DNA of 64,000 nt from Tianweitania sediminis (GCF_017813335.1 NZ_JAGIYY010000001.1:62001-126000), one strand, 5' to 3'; positions 17,079 through 26,486 are shown, counted from the stretch's first letter. Program-made: numbers and translations. The notes: generated from the letters alone by a model not told the origin.

Positions 17079-17110
17079 TGCACCCTTGTGGCCGAGGCGC
17101 AGCGGGTGCA
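17079..17110 (+). terminator. Candidate stem-loop downstream of the VOC gene
   Basis: TGCACCC (17079-17085) pairs with GGGTGCA (17104-17110) across an 18-base loop, followed by TCCTTTCTTG. The long loop and weak T-tract make it a modest terminator candidate, placed 21 bases after the VOC stop. Confidence 0.35.
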
Positions 17111-17154
17111 TCCTTTCTTGAGGTCATGACCGCTTCGAGGGAGGAGGATTTCCG

Positions 17155-17655
17155 GTGATCAGATCGTTGCGATGGATTGCCGTTCTTGGCGCTGCGCTTT
17201 GCGGCTGGGTCGGTCCGGCTCTGGCCGATCTCGTGGTTCCGGGCGAAGAGCACTGCGTGGTCAACGTTGACCCCAGCGATCGCCTGAACCTGCGGAAAGG
17301 CCCCTCGGCCGCAACCGGCATTGTTGCCGCGAAACGACATGGTCAATGCGGCATCGTCGTTGCGGGCCCTTGCACCGGAAACTGGTGCCCGGTGGAAGAC
17401 GGCCATTCGAAGGGCTGGGCGCACCGGCGCTACCTTTCTATGGTTTCGCCGGCACGCTACTGCGTGCACGCAGTTCATGCGCAAGATCGGCTCAATATGC
17501 GTGCCTGGCCATCCGCGACCTCGCGAATCCTGACCGACCTGGCGCCCAACCAGTGCGGCATTTCGTTTCTTCCTTACGCCCGGGGCGGATGGCAGAAGGT
17601 ACGCGTGGATGGCTACGAGGGTTGGGTGAACCGAGCCTATTTGAGCGGCCAGTAA
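17155..17655 (+). CDS. Secreted protein with two SH3b-like repeats
   Basis: 166 residues with GTG start at 17155, supported by GAGGAGGA upstream. A Sec signal peptide (about residues 1-24, ending GWVGPALA) precedes two similar modules: DRLNLRKGPSAATGIVAAKRHGQCGI...GWAHRRYLS and DRLNMRAWPSATSRILTDLAPNQCGI...GWVNRAYLS. These are bacterial SH3 (SH3_3) domains, each with a conserved Cys pair that may form disulfides in the periplasm. Such domains bind cell-wall peptides. No enzymatic domain is present. Monocistronic by layout. Confidence 0.85.
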   Translation: MIRSLRWIAVLGAALCGWVGPALADLVVPGEEHCVVNVDPSDRLNLRKGPSAATGIVAAKRHGQCGIVVAGPCTGNWCPVEDGHSKGWAHRRYLSMVSPARYCVHAVHAQDRLNMRAWPSATSRILTDLAPNQCGISFLPYARGGWQKVRVDGYEGWVNRAYLSGQ

Positions 17656-17709
17656 GCTCGCTGCCTGTCCACAAGCTGCGCCCTCGCTTCTTGCAACATC
17701 CGGTTTGCC

Positions 17710-19668
17710 GTGACCTCATTCCCCCATCTCTTCTCGCCGATCCAGATCGGCGGCATGCACGTCAAGAACCGGATCCTTTCCACTGGCCACGACACCGTCA
17801 TGGCGCATGACGGCCATGTCACGGAACGGCTGATCGCCTACCAGGAAGCACGCGCCAGGGGCGGGGCAGGCCTGATCGTGGCCCAGGTATCAGGCGTCCA
17901 CGAAACCGCACGCTACACATCCCACGTCCTGATGGCGACATCCGACGATGCCATCCCCGGTTACCGGGCCCTGGCCGATGCAGTGCACCGGCACGGCGCC
18001 AAGATCTGCGGCCAGCTGTTTCACCCCGGACGTGAGATCATGGAAACGCAGGACGGCACCGCTCCGGTTGCTTATGCCCCGTCTCCCGTGCCGAACTCGC
18101 GCTTCCACGTCATGCCGGTGCCTTTGTCGCACCGGATGATCCGCGAGATCGTTTCGGGCTACGGCGATGCGGCGGCAAGGCTGATGCAGGCGGGCTTCGA
18201 CGGCTGCGAGATCGTGGCAAGCCATGGCTACCTGCCCGCACAGTTCCTCAATCCTCACATCAACCGCCGAGATGACGCCTATGGCGGTAGCCTTGAGAAC
18301 CGGCTGCGCTTCCTGCGCGAGATTGCCGCCGACATCCGCGCGAAGACGTTGCCATCTTTTGCGATCGGCCTGCGGATCACTGGCGAAGAACACGACAGCC
18401 AAGGGGTGGAAAGCAGCGACATCCTGGCTTCCTGCCGGTTGCTCGACGGGGACGGCGTCGTCGATTACTTCAGTGTCGCGGCAGGGACTTCCGCCTCGCT
18501 CAAGGGCGCGGTGCACATCGCGCCGCCCATGTACCTCCCCAACGGCTATGTGGCACCCTTTGCGGCGTCCGTGAAGCAGGGTGTCAGCAAGCCCGTTTTC
18601 GTTGCAGGCCGCATCAACCAGCCGCAAACGGCCGAACAGGTCCTTGCTTCCGGCCAGGCCGACATGTGCGGCATGACACGCGCCATGATCTGCGATCCGG
18701 AAATGCCCGCCAAGGCAGAAGCCGGCCGCGTGGACGACATCCGCGCCTGCATTGCCTGCAACCAGGCCTGCATCGGCCATTTCCACAAGGGCTATCCCAT
18801 TTCGTGCATCCAGCACCCCGAAACGGGTCGGGAACTGACGCTCGGGATCAAGACACCGGCCGAGCACCAGAAGCGCATCCTTGTCGCGGGCGGCGGTCCG
18901 GCCGGCATGAAGGCTGCGGCCGTTCTGGCTGCGCGCGGCCACCGCGTGTCGTTGCACGAAGCGCAACCACAACTGGGGGGCCAGGCGAAGCTGGCGCAGC
19001 TCCTGCCCGGGCGCGCTGAGTTCGGCGGCATCATCACCAACCTTTCGCGCGAGATGGAGCTCGCCGGCGTTCAGGTGGTGCGCAACTCTCCGGTGACGCT
19101 TGCGCTCGTGGAACGCGAGGGGGCAGAGGCTGTGGTGATCGCCACCGGCGGCACGCCGCACCGGCCGGCGTTTGAAGGCGGCGACGACACGCATGTCGTG
19201 GATGCGTGGCAGGTGCTTGCCGGACAGGCAAATGTCGGAACAAGGGTGCTGATCGCCGATTGGCGGGCCGACTGGATTGGGCTCGGGCTTGCCGAAAAGC
19301 TCGCCCGTGATGGCTGCACCGTCACCTTGTGCGTGGAAGCGCTGTTCGCCGGCGAAACCATCCACGGCTATGTTCGCGATGTTTCCGTGGCGAACCTCCA
19401 TCGCCTCGGCGTCCACATCGTGCCCTATGCCCGGCTCTACGGGAGCGATGGCTCGACGATCTACATGGAACACACGGCGTCGGGCGAGCCGATGATCTTC
19501 GAGGACATCGACACGCTTGTTCTTTCGCAGGGGCATGATCGGGTGGCATCGCTGGAAGACGAACTGGAGGGGTTCGCGGGCGAGATCCACGTGATCGGCG
19601 ATGCCCTGACGCCGCGCACGGCGGAAGAAGCCGTGCTCGAAGGCCTCAAGATCGGGCGCCTGCTTTAA
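17710..19668 (+). CDS. NADH:flavin oxidoreductase, 2,4-dienoyl-CoA reductase/N-methylproline demethylase-like
   Basis: 652 residues with a GTG start. Residues about 5-330 form an old-yellow-enzyme FMN barrel (HLFSPIQIGGMHVKNRI; GQLFHPGRE; DDAYGGSLENRLRFL). A 4Fe-4S motif follows, CIACNQACIGHFHKGYPISC. Residues about 385-650 form an FAD/NAD module with VAGGGPAGMKAAAVLAARGH. This three-part layout is that of FadH, trimethylamine dehydrogenase and N-methylproline demethylase. Substrate cannot be fixed: the N-terminal LSTGHDTVMA differs from fatty-acid reductases and resembles amine/betaine demethylases. It stands alone. Confidence 0.88.
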   Translation: MTSFPHLFSPIQIGGMHVKNRILSTGHDTVMAHDGHVTERLIAYQEARARGGAGLIVAQVSGVHETARYTSHVLMATSDDAIPGYRALADAVHRHGAKICGQLFHPGREIMETQDGTAPVAYAPSPVPNSRFHVMPVPLSHRMIREIVSGYGDAAARLMQAGFDGCEIVASHGYLPAQFLNPHINRRDDAYGGSLENRLRFLREIAADIRAKTLPSFAIGLRITGEEHDSQGVESSDILASCRLLDGDGVVDYFSVAAGTSASLKGAVHIAPPMYLPNGYVAPFAASVKQGVSKPVFVAGRINQPQTAEQVLASGQADMCGMTRAMICDPEMPAKAEAGRVDDIRACIACNQACIGHFHKGYPISCIQHPETGRELTLGIKTPAEHQKRILVAGGGPAGMKAAAVLAARGHRVSLHEAQPQLGGQAKLAQLLPGRAEFGGIITNLSREMELAGVQVVRNSPVTLALVEREGAEAVVIATGGTPHRPAFEGGDDTHVVDAWQVLAGQANVGTRVLIADWRADWIGLGLAEKLARDGCTVTLCVEALFAGETIHGYVRDVSVANLHRLGVHIVPYARLYGSDGSTIYMEHTASGEPMIFEDIDTLVLSQGHDRVASLEDELEGFAGEIHVIGDALTPRTAEEAVLEGLKIGRLL

Positions 19669-19716
19669 CTCCGGGGAAGCAACGGTCCGACCGCAGCCTG
19701 CGGCCTTGCAGCCTCC

Positions 19717-20742
19717 TCAGGCCTCCACGAGCTTCACCAACTGCTTGCCGAAGTTCTGGCCGGCCATCATGCGCACAAAGGCTTCCGGCACACGCTCGAA
19801 GCCGTGCAAAACGTCTTCCTTGAAGGTGAGCCGGCCGTCGCGGTTCCAGGAAGCCAAGCGTCCGATGGCTTCCTCCCGCCGATGCCACCAATCAAAAACC
19901 ACAAGACCTTGCACCGTGGAGCGCGTGACGATCAGGCGAGCGCTTGACCGCAAGCCGATGTCTTCGTCCGCAGGCTTGTCCACCACCGCAATGCGTCCGC
20001 AGATCACGACCCGGGCAAAGGTCGCGAGGTTCATCATGACAGCGTCGTGGATCGGACCGCCCGTGTTGTCGAAGAACACGTCGACGCCCCTGGGGCATGC
20101 TTCGGCGATGGCAGCGCGCAGGTCCTGCGTGGTCCGGTAGTTGATCGTGGCGTCGAAACCGATCGAGCGGCAGTAGTCCAGCTTCTCGTCCGTGCTCGCG
20201 ATCGCCACTGCTCTTGCACCACTCATCTTCGCGATCTGGCCAACGATCTGCCCAACCGCGCCGGAGGCCGCGGAAACGACCACGGTGTCACCCGGTTTCG
20301 GCCGCCCAATTTCCAGCATGCCGATATACGCGGTGATGCCCGGCATTCCGAGCCACGACAGATAGGCTTGGGGTTCGGCAAGTTTTGGATCGACCCGGTT
20401 GACGCGGGCAACGCCCGGAAGGTCAGGCGTCAGTACCGCATATTCCTGCCAGCCAAGCGTCATCGCCTCCGCGATGTCGCCGACCTTCCAGCCCGGGTGG
20501 TTGGAGGCGATCACTTCCCCGACGCCGCCACCCTGCATCACCTGTCCCAATCTGACGCCGGCTGTGTAATTCGCGCCCGGATTGATGCGCCCCCGCATAT
20601 AAGGGTCAAGGGAAAGCCAGTGCGTTTTCACCAGGATCTGGCCTGGACCTGGTTCCCCGACCTGGCCTTCGGCCAACCGCCAGGTGTCGTGTGTTGCGGG
20701 GCCTTGCGGATGTGCAGCCAGCAGCCATTGACGATTTTTCAT
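19717..20742 (-). CDS. NADP-dependent medium-chain oxidoreductase (CurA/leukotriene-B4 dehydrogenase-like)
   Basis: 341 residues from ATG 20742; an upstream in-frame start at 20766 is less likely. N-terminus RQWLLAAHPQGPATHDTWRL and HWLSLDPYMRGRIN are hallmarks of the zinc-independent MDR branch containing CurA and LTB4 12-hydroxydehydrogenase. The cofactor motif is VVSAASGAVGQIVGQIAK near residue 152. These cytosolic enzymes reduce alkenal/one double bonds with NADPH, often in carbonyl detoxification. It is convergent with the flavin oxidoreductase at 19668. Confidence 0.9.
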   Translation of the reverse strand: MKNRQWLLAAHPQGPATHDTWRLAEGQVGEPGPGQILVKTHWLSLDPYMRGRINPGANYTAGVRLGQVMQGGGVGEVIASNHPGWKVGDIAEAMTLGWQEYAVLTPDLPGVARVNRVDPKLAEPQAYLSWLGMPGITAYIGMLEIGRPKPGDTVVVSAASGAVGQIVGQIAKMSGARAVAIASTDEKLDYCRSIGFDATINYRTTQDLRAAIAEACPRGVDVFFDNTGGPIHDAVMMNLATFARVVICGRIAVVDKPADEDIGLRSSARLIVTRSTVQGLVVFDWWHRREEAIGRLASWNRDGRLTFKEDVLHGFERVPEAFVRMMAGQNFGKQLVKLVEA

Positions 20743-20843
20743 GTTCGTTTCCCCGCCCCTCGACATTGAGCACCAAAGCCTGCCTAAGCTTGTGGCAAGC
20801 GAGACGTGGAACCGTCAAGAAAGCAGTTGGATCTTGCCGCCGC

Positions 20844-21197
20844 TCACCCTGTTCGCAGGATCTTGTTCATCGCTTTTCCGCGCGCCAACTCGTCGATCAA
20901 TTTATCGAGGATGCGAATTTCCCGCATGGTCGGCTCTTGGATGTTCTCGACGCGAACTCCACACACCACGCCCTGGACCAGGTTCCTTGAAGGGTTCGGC
21001 GCCGGCGCTTGCGCGAAGAATGTTTCGATGTCGATTTTCGTGGCGAGCAGCGCGTCCAAGGCAGCGTCGTCATAGCCGGTCAGCCAGGCAATGATTTGAT
21101 CAACCTCAGCCTTGGAGCGCCCCTTCCGCTCCGCCTTGGCGACATAATGCGGATACACGCTGGTGAAACTGGTTGTGTAGATTCGGTGCTTTGCCAT
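20844..21197 (-). CDS. DUF2200 family protein
   Basis: 117 residues. The sequence [43 protein letters not shown] and the [25 protein letters not shown] ending match the DUF2200 family, which has no assigned function. It is soluble, basic and about the family length. It lies 101 bases upstream of the MDR gene in the same direction and might be co-transcribed with it. Confidence 0.85.
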   Translation of the reverse strand: MAKHRIYTTSFTSVYPHYVAKAERKGRSKAEVDQIIAWLTGYDDAALDALLATKIDIETFFAQAPAPNPSRNLVQGVVCGVRVENIQEPTMREIRILDKLIDELARGKAMNKILRTG

Positions 21198-21343
21198 GCT
21201 CGCCGCCCCTGTGATTCATCACCGACGTTGGTCGATGCTTCAGCATGGAATCGATCACGATCCTCGGCAACGCTGCGATTGGCGATCGAACAAATCGGCT
21301 GCAGAATTGTTCGAAATATGCGGAACTGGCCAGGAGCGTCCGA

Positions 21344-21532
21344 ATGCCGGCGAAATCGAAAGCACAGCAGAAAGCAGCGGGCGCGGCGCTCGCCGCAAAG
21401 CGTGGCGACATCAAGAAGAGCGAGCTGAAAGGCGCTTCCAAGAGCATGGAGAAGTCCATGAGCGAAAAGGAGCTGCACGACATGGCGTCCACGAAACGCA
21501 AAGGGAAGCCCGAGCACGCCTCAGACACCTGA
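21344..21532 (+). CDS. DUF3008-like small basic protein
   Basis: 62 residues from ATG 21344, with AGGAG six to ten bases upstream. The pattern MPAKSKAQQKAAGAALAAKRG...GASKSMEKSMSEKELHDMASTKRKGKPEH matches the small DUF3008 family, common in proteobacteria. It is Lys/Ala-rich with no membrane segment. Members occur with general-stress genes, but function is unknown. An upstream extension to 21245 lacks a ribosome site. Confidence 0.8.
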   Translation: MPAKSKAQQKAAGAALAAKRGDIKKSELKGASKSMEKSMSEKELHDMASTKRKGKPEHASDT

Positions 21533-21561
21533 TGCTGGGGACTGCGCCTGCTGGCGACGGC

Positions 21562-21849
21562 TCAGGCGGTGCGAGGGCGAACCCTGCGGCCAAGACTTGC
21601 GGCCATCGAGGCGGACGCTTGCCGCGCTGACATCAGGCGATCGATGATGTCCTGCGTTCCCTTTTCGGGTGCGCCCATGACGGCGCTCTCGATGCAAGCA
21701 GTCAGTTCCGCGTCGTTCAGCAAGCGGTCGATACTGATGACGTTTGCAACGAGATCTTCTGCAATCACCGCAGCCGGGCGAGCAATGTTGCGGCTCATCG
21801 TGAACTGTACGGGCAAGTCTCGGCCACCAGCCATCCCTGTGCTTTGCAT
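21562..21849 (-). CDS. Hypothetical protein (95 aa)
   Basis: No family recognised. Soluble and probably alpha-helical (IARPAAVIAEDLVANVISIDRLLNDAELTACIESAV), ending in a basic tail GRRVRPRTA. It is convergent with the DUF3008 gene, 29 bases between stops. Alternative ATGs at residues 6 and 18 are possible starts. Coding status rests on composition and the absence of a competing gene. Confidence 0.5.
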   Translation of the reverse strand: MQSTGMAGGRDLPVQFTMSRNIARPAAVIAEDLVANVISIDRLLNDAELTACIESAVMGAPEKGTQDIIDRLMSARQASASMAASLGRRVRPRTA

Positions 21850-22324
21850 ATCGATGCCTTTACGAGTTGATCCTGTTTACTGGTTTACGGATCGACAGGT
21901 CGCACGAGACCGGTTTCGTTTTCTTCAATAAGGCTTGTCCCACGAATACTTCATGAGGGATTTTACGGTCGACGGTTAATACATCCGGCGTTTTGAAGCG
22001 CAACTTGGAGAGCCGCTGCTAAAATCCCTTTAATTGGTTGTGCTGCGGGGACCACTGAGGTGTCTCCTCCGCGCCGAAACGGCTGAGTGTGATAAGCGGA
22101 AGTTGATCCGCTATAAGACTGGCGCTTCGATGCTCTGCAGCTTAGGCATCTTCAAGCGGAGCGGCGTACATTTATGCTTTGGTCCCTTCTGACAATCCGC
22201 CGCACGGGTGGAAGGGTGTTCCGTGTTCTGCGAGGGTTGGCGAAGCGGCGGAGCGCACCACATCGAGCAAGGCGAAGGTTTTCGGGGGGCGATACATGAA
22301 GGCGATGCGGCGGGTTCCCGCACA
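21850..22324. other. Non-coding interval upstream of the oxidase cluster
   Basis: About 475 bases, more A/T-rich than its surroundings in the first 200 bases, with no convincing coding frame on either strand. It should contain the promoters of the leftward 95-aa gene and of the rightward CopD-like gene. No tRNA-like cloverleaf or long inverted repeat was found. A small RNA cannot be excluded. Confidence 0.5.
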
Positions 22325-22837
22325 ATGGTAGAGTGGCTGATCTCCGCCGTCCCGTTGTTTAAGGCTCTGCATATCGCAGGCCTATCCATCTGGTGCGCCG
22401 GACTGATCGCCCTTCCCTTGATGCTGCGGCATCATGATCCCGCCGTTTCACCGGAAGATTACCGCATCATCCGCAGTGGCACCCATCTTACATACACAAT
22501 GGTGGTCACGCCTGCGGCCGTTATCGCCGTGATCGCCGGCACCTGGCTGATCTTCCTGCGTGAAGTCTTCGTTCCCTGGCTGTTCGCCAAGCTGTTCTTC
22601 GTGGCACTGCTTGTTGTGATCCATGTCTGGATCGGGCACAGCATCGTTCGCATTGCAGAGGAGCCGGGCGAGCATCGGCCCCCGAACCCTTATCTGCCTT
22701 TGACGGGCATCCTTCTTTGTGCCCTGCCCATTTTGCTTCTCGTGTTGAGCAAGCCGGATTTCGGCTGGATCGAATTTCCTGATTGGCTTCTGGAACCGAG
22801 GGGCGGTCAGTTGCCCTTCGAAGTTCCAAGCCTGTAA
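22325..22837 (+). CDS. CopD-like integral membrane protein
   Basis: 170 residues from ATG 22325. About four membrane segments: LFKALHIAGLSIWCAGLIALPLML (His/Trp/Cys on the first helix), VVTPAAVIAVIAGTWLIFL, LFAKLFFVALLVVIHVWIGHSIV and GILLCALPILLLVLS. The layout and intramembrane His residues recall the CopD/YcnJ or HemJ-type families. It heads the oxidase cluster and could aid copper or heme supply to subunit I; this is inferred from position. Its 3' end overlaps the oppositely directed DUF2231 gene by 31 bases. Confidence 0.65.
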   Translation: MVEWLISAVPLFKALHIAGLSIWCAGLIALPLMLRHHDPAVSPEDYRIIRSGTHLTYTMVVTPAAVIAVIAGTWLIFLREVFVPWLFAKLFFVALLVVIHVWIGHSIVRIAEEPGEHRPPNPYLPLTGILLCALPILLLVLSKPDFGWIEFPDWLLEPRGGQLPFEVPSL

Positions 22838-23322
22838 TCGAATACGAGCTTGCCGCCATGCCAGCCTGTGAAGCTTACAACCGCCACCGAAAGGGCCGAC
22901 ATCAGGATGCCGTATGGCAGAACCGCGGCCTCATACCCGTAAAGCCGGTAGCCCCAGTTGGCGCCGAGCAAGGCAAGAAGCGTCACGGCGATGATGAAGT
23001 GGGTCCAGGCTGGCGCCCTAGCGCGGATGCCCGAAACGAACAGCAGTTCAGCGGTTCCGGAAAAGCCTGCCAACATGCCGAACAAGAAGGCGGTGCCGGA
23101 CGACCAAAGAGCGGCGCGGGCCCAGAAACCGTCGCCCGTCCACCAGTAAAGAATATCCGCGCCGAAAGCGCAGAAGGTGAGCGCGATCGGGAAGGCGACG
23201 CTCATGGCGTGAATCGGGTGGCCAAGGATCGCGATGTGCGATTCCGTTTCGTTGTAGCCGGGTTGTTCCGCAACCGGGTCGATCAGCTGTTCGTCGGAAC
23301 CTTCAATGTTCGGCTTGGCCAT
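22807..23322 (-). CDS. DUF2231 membrane protein
   Basis: 171 residues. The segment ILGHPIHAMSVAFPIALTFCAFGADILYWWTG near residue 32 is the DUF2231 signature (GHPxHxxxVxFPIA), followed by three further membrane helices. Function unknown. It runs against the oxidase genes on both sides: its 3' end overlaps the CopD-like gene and its start overlaps the 5' region of subunit II. A second DUF2231 protein is encoded at 33706-34146 next to a PQQ enzyme. GCAAC-N16-CGTT lies about 36 bases upstream of its ATG. Confidence 0.85.
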   Translation of the reverse strand: MAKPNIEGSDEQLIDPVAEQPGYNETESHIAILGHPIHAMSVAFPIALTFCAFGADILYWWTGDGFWARAALWSSGTAFLFGMLAGFSGTAELLFVSGIRARAPAWTHFIIAVTLLALLGANWGYRLYGYEAAVLPYGILMSALSVAVVSFTGWHGGKLVFDYRLGTSKGN

Positions 23323-24006
23323 CGTGGTCGCTTCCCCGCAAGTGTCCTGTTGTGCGCAACGGTTGGCGCGCTTTCGGGTTGCGCCGGACCCTTGTCCATC
23401 GTGGAGCCCGCCGGTCCCGCTGCCAACACGATTGCCACCCTTTGGTGGGTGATGCTGGCCGGCGCAACCGCTATTTTCGTGCTGGTGACCGTGTTGCTCG
23501 CGCTGGGCTTCCGATCAAAGGAAGCTGCAGGCGATGAGAAACGTCAGGAACGGTCCTGGATCATCGGTCTTGGTCTCCTGTTCCCTTCCACCGTCCTCCT
23601 GGCTCTCCTCGGCTATGGCTTGTGGGTGGGCGAGCGCCTCCTGCCCCGGGACGGACCCGACCTCGTGCAGGTTCAGGCCGAGGGCCGGCGTTGGGAATGG
23701 ATCTTCGGCTACGGAGATCTGCCGGCCGTCCGAACACTTAACGTGCTGCACATCCCGGCCGGGCGTCCCGTTGATGTGGCGATCACCACCAGTGACGTGA
23801 TCCACAGCTTCTGGGTGCCGCGCCTGGCCGGCAAGCTCGACGCCATCCCCGGTCACGTCAACGTGTTGCGCATAGAGGCCAGCCAGCCCGGCACCTACGA
23901 AGGTCGGAGCGCCGAATACAGCGGCGTCGGGTACGATCACCACGGCTTCACGGTCATCGCGCATGACGCGGCGGGCTGGCAGAACTTCCTGGAAAGCGGC
24001 CGATGA
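23263..24006 (+). CDS. Heme-copper oxidase subunit II without CuA (quinol-oxidase-like)
   Basis: About 247 residues; the start is uncertain. No ATG precedes the lipobox, and TTG 23263, GTG 23236 or CTG 23347 are the options. A lipoprotein leader VLLCATVGALSGC is followed by two membrane helices and a cupredoxin domain. The CuA loop reads YEGRSAEYSGVGYDHHGFT: both ligand Cys positions are Ser (codons at 23908 and 23920), as in CyoA (YSGPGF) and QoxA. Known CuA subunits have C-x-E-x-C. It therefore probably accepts electrons from quinol, not cytochrome c. It overlaps the start of subunit I by 4 bases. Confidence 0.85.
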   Translation: MFRNRVDQLFVGTFNVRLGHRGRFPASVLLCATVGALSGCAGPLSIVEPAGPAANTIATLWWVMLAGATAIFVLVTVLLALGFRSKEAAGDEKRQERSWIIGLGLLFPSTVLLALLGYGLWVGERLLPRDGPDLVQVQAEGRRWEWIFGYGDLPAVRTLNVLHIPAGRPVDVAITTSDVIHSFWVPRLAGKLDAIPGHVNVLRIEASQPGTYEGRSAEYSGVGYDHHGFTVIAHDAAGWQNFLESGR

Positions 24007-26486
24007 ACACTCTTGCACGCCATCGCAGGCTGACGCGGATCTGGTCATCCGAGCCAGGCTGGAAAGGCTGGTTTTCCACCGTCAACCACAACGACGTCGG
24101 GCGCATGTTCCTCGTTACGTCGTTTTTCTACTTCGTCGTGGCTGGCGTTCTTGCGATGCTGATCCGCGCCCAGCTGGCAACACCGCATTCCGCCTTCGTG
24201 GGGCCGGAGATCTACAACCAGCTGTTCACGATGCACGGGACCATCATGATGTTCCTGTTCGCCATTCCCACTTTCGAGGGGCTGGCGATCTACCTTCTTC
24301 CGAAGATGCTGGGAACGCGTGACCTCGCCTATCCGCGCCTGACCGCCTATGGTTACTGGTGCTACTTCTTTGGCGGCGGCATGCTCGTGTTTTCCATGCT
24401 GGCTGGCATCGCCCCCGACGGCGGCTGGTTCATGTATCCGCCGCTGACCAGCAAGCTTTACTCGCCGGGGATCAACACCGATTTCTGGCTGATCGGCATC
24501 ACCTTTGTCGAGATTTCAGCCATTTGCGCTGCGGTGGAATTTACGGTCTCAATCCTGAAATATCGCGCGCCGGGAATGTCGCTGTCCAAGATGCCGATCT
24601 TTGCGTGGTACGCGCTTGTGACCTCGCTGATGATCCTGACGGGGTTCCCGCCGCTGATCCTGGGATCCGTCCTTCTTGAACTGGAGCGGGCCTTCGGCTT
24701 TCCGTTCTTTCAGGTCGATCTCGGCGGCGACAGCCTGCTTTGGCAGCATCTTTTCTGGCTGTTCGGACACCCGGAAGTCTACATTATCTTTCTTCCTGCC
24801 GCCGGCGTTATTTCGACCATCTTGCCGGTGATGTCGTCAACCACGCTGCTCGGTTATCGCTGGGTGGTGGCTGCGGCCGTGGGGCTCGCCTTCCTGAGTT
24901 TCGGTCTGTGGGTGCACCATATGTTCACCACCGGAATTCCGCATATGGGACTGGCATTCTTTTCGGCGGCTTCAACCCTGGTGGCCGTGCCCACCGGCAT
25001 CCAGGTCTTTGCCTGGATCGGCACCATCTGGAAAGGCAAGCCGCAGCTCAAACTTCCGATGCTGCATATCCTCGGCTTCTTTCTGACCTTTGTGATCGGC
25101 GGGCTGACCGGCGTCATGGTTGCCGTGGTGCCGTTCGATTGGCAGGTCCACGACACCGCCTTTGTGACCGCCCACCTCCATTACGTGCTTTTCGGCGGCT
25201 TTGTGTTTCCCATTCTGGCCGGCATCTACTACTGGCTGCCGCTGATGACTGGTCGCAAACGGTTCTTCCGCCTCGGTGAGATCGCCTTCGCGCTGATCTT
25301 CGTTGGTTTCCACGTGACCTTCCTGGCGATGCATTGGGTTGGCCTCCTTGGTCAACGGCGACGCATCTCGACCTATGCGCCAGAAGACGGCTGGACCACG
25401 ATCAACCTGATTTCCTCGGTTGGCGGCTTCATCCTTGCGTTCGGTCTTGCGCTGGTGCTGGTAGAAGTGGCGCTGCAGGTGGTTACCCGCCACCGGACAA
25501 AGCGGAACTTCTGGAACTCGGGGTCGCTGGAATGGGCGATGATGATGCCTCCCCCGGCCTACACTTTCGCAAGCCTTCCGCAGGTGAAGGATCGCGACCC
25601 GCTGTGGCACGAACGCTTGCTTCCTGTTCAGATCGCGCGCGGAGAAGGCTATCTTGGGGACCCTGTCGGCGACCGCCGCGAGTCGATGACGGTTGAGATT
25701 GCCACTGGGGCGCCCGACTTCCACCTGATCTACCCCACCAACACACGCCTGCCGATCTTCTTTTCGGCCGTGACCGGGCTGTTCTTTCTGTCGATGCTCG
25801 TGAAGCTCTACTGGTTCGCGCCGATTGCCTTGGTTGGAATGGCAGCCGTGGCGTGGCGCTGGGTCTGGGTGCTCGGACAGAAAGAGGATCTCGGCCCGCA
25901 GCCGGTTGGCCGCGGCCTCCAGCTGTCCAACGCGGCGGAAGTGGATCGCTCGCCGGGCTGGTGGGGCTCGCTGTTTCTGCTTGTCGCCAACGCGACGTTC
26001 TTCGGCTCCCTTCTTTTCGGCTTCGCGTTTCTTTGGACTGTTGCGCCGGGATGGCCGCCGCCGGTCTTTATCGAACCGTCGCTCCTGGCGGTGGCGATCG
26101 GCGTCGGATCCGGAGTGCTCGCTGCGATCGGCACATTCGCGGCCATCCGCAGCAATCGCCGAGGAGCATCCCCGACCTTCGGACTCCTGTTGGCGCTTGC
26201 CGGGGCGCTCGGTGTCGCAGCCACCTTCGTTTTCACCATTTTGCGCATGCCGAACCCGACCGAGCATGCTTACGGTGCGACCATGCTCGTGATGGGGAGC
26301 TACGGCCTGTTCCATGCCATTGTGGTGTTGCTGATGGTGAGCTTCCTTTTCGCCCGGATGCGCGCTGGCTTCCTGTCCGCGGCCCGGCGTGCCGAGCCAG
26401 CCATTGTCAACCTTTGGGCTCTTTATCTTGCGGCGATCACCACGCTGATCCTCGTGGCCATCAACCTGCCGGGATTGGTGGCATGA
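24003..26486 (+). CDS. Heme-copper oxidase subunit I fused to subunit III
   Basis: 827 residues: subunit I (about 1-520), a soluble linker (about 520-585), then a subunit III-like membrane part (about 640-827). Heme and CuB ligands are intact: H78 (MHG), H256/Y260 in GHPEVY, H305-H306, and HDTAFVTAHLHYV. Glu258 of the D-channel is present, and so is the entry Asp107 (GTRDLAYPRL). The canonical Asn pair after PRL is Thr114-Ala115. The canonical K-channel Lys in TGIK is Gln334 (TGIQVF). Such changes are expected to alter proton uptake or pumping. It lies between subunit II and a CtaG-type assembly gene, with 4-base overlaps on both sides. Confidence 0.92.
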   Translation: MNTLARHRRLTRIWSSEPGWKGWFSTVNHNDVGRMFLVTSFFYFVVAGVLAMLIRAQLATPHSAFVGPEIYNQLFTMHGTIMMFLFAIPTFEGLAIYLLPKMLGTRDLAYPRLTAYGYWCYFFGGGMLVFSMLAGIAPDGGWFMYPPLTSKLYSPGINTDFWLIGITFVEISAICAAVEFTVSILKYRAPGMSLSKMPIFAWYALVTSLMILTGFPPLILGSVLLELERAFGFPFFQVDLGGDSLLWQHLFWLFGHPEVYIIFLPAAGVISTILPVMSSTTLLGYRWVVAAAVGLAFLSFGLWVHHMFTTGIPHMGLAFFSAASTLVAVPTGIQVFAWIGTIWKGKPQLKLPMLHILGFFLTFVIGGLTGVMVAVVPFDWQVHDTAFVTAHLHYVLFGGFVFPILAGIYYWLPLMTGRKRFFRLGEIAFALIFVGFHVTFLAMHWVGLLGQRRRISTYAPEDGWTTINLISSVGGFILAFGLALVLVEVALQVVTRHRTKRNFWNSGSLEWAMMMPPPAYTFASLPQVKDRDPLWHERLLPVQIARGEGYLGDPVGDRRESMTVEIATGAPDFHLIYPTNTRLPIFFSAVTGLFFLSMLVKLYWFAPIALVGMAAVAWRWVWVLGQKEDLGPQPVGRGLQLSNAAEVDRSPGWWGSLFLLVANATFFGSLLFGFAFLWTVAPGWPPPVFIEPSLLAVAIGVGSGVLAAIGTFAAIRSNRRGASPTFGLLLALAGALGVAATFVFTILRMPNPTEHAYGATMLVMGSYGLFHAIVVLLMVSFLFARMRAGFLSAARRAEPAIVNLWALYLAAITTLILVAINLPGLVA

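Noticed and set aside
17890-19590. 566-codon open frame antisense to the old-yellow-enzyme homologue
   Set aside because: High-GC shadow frame; the rightward product has complete FMN, Fe-S and FAD motifs.
20223-20411. Small frames inside the MDR gene and similar 60-90 codon frames throughout
   Set aside because: They lie within well-supported genes in other frames and show no ribosome site or domain.
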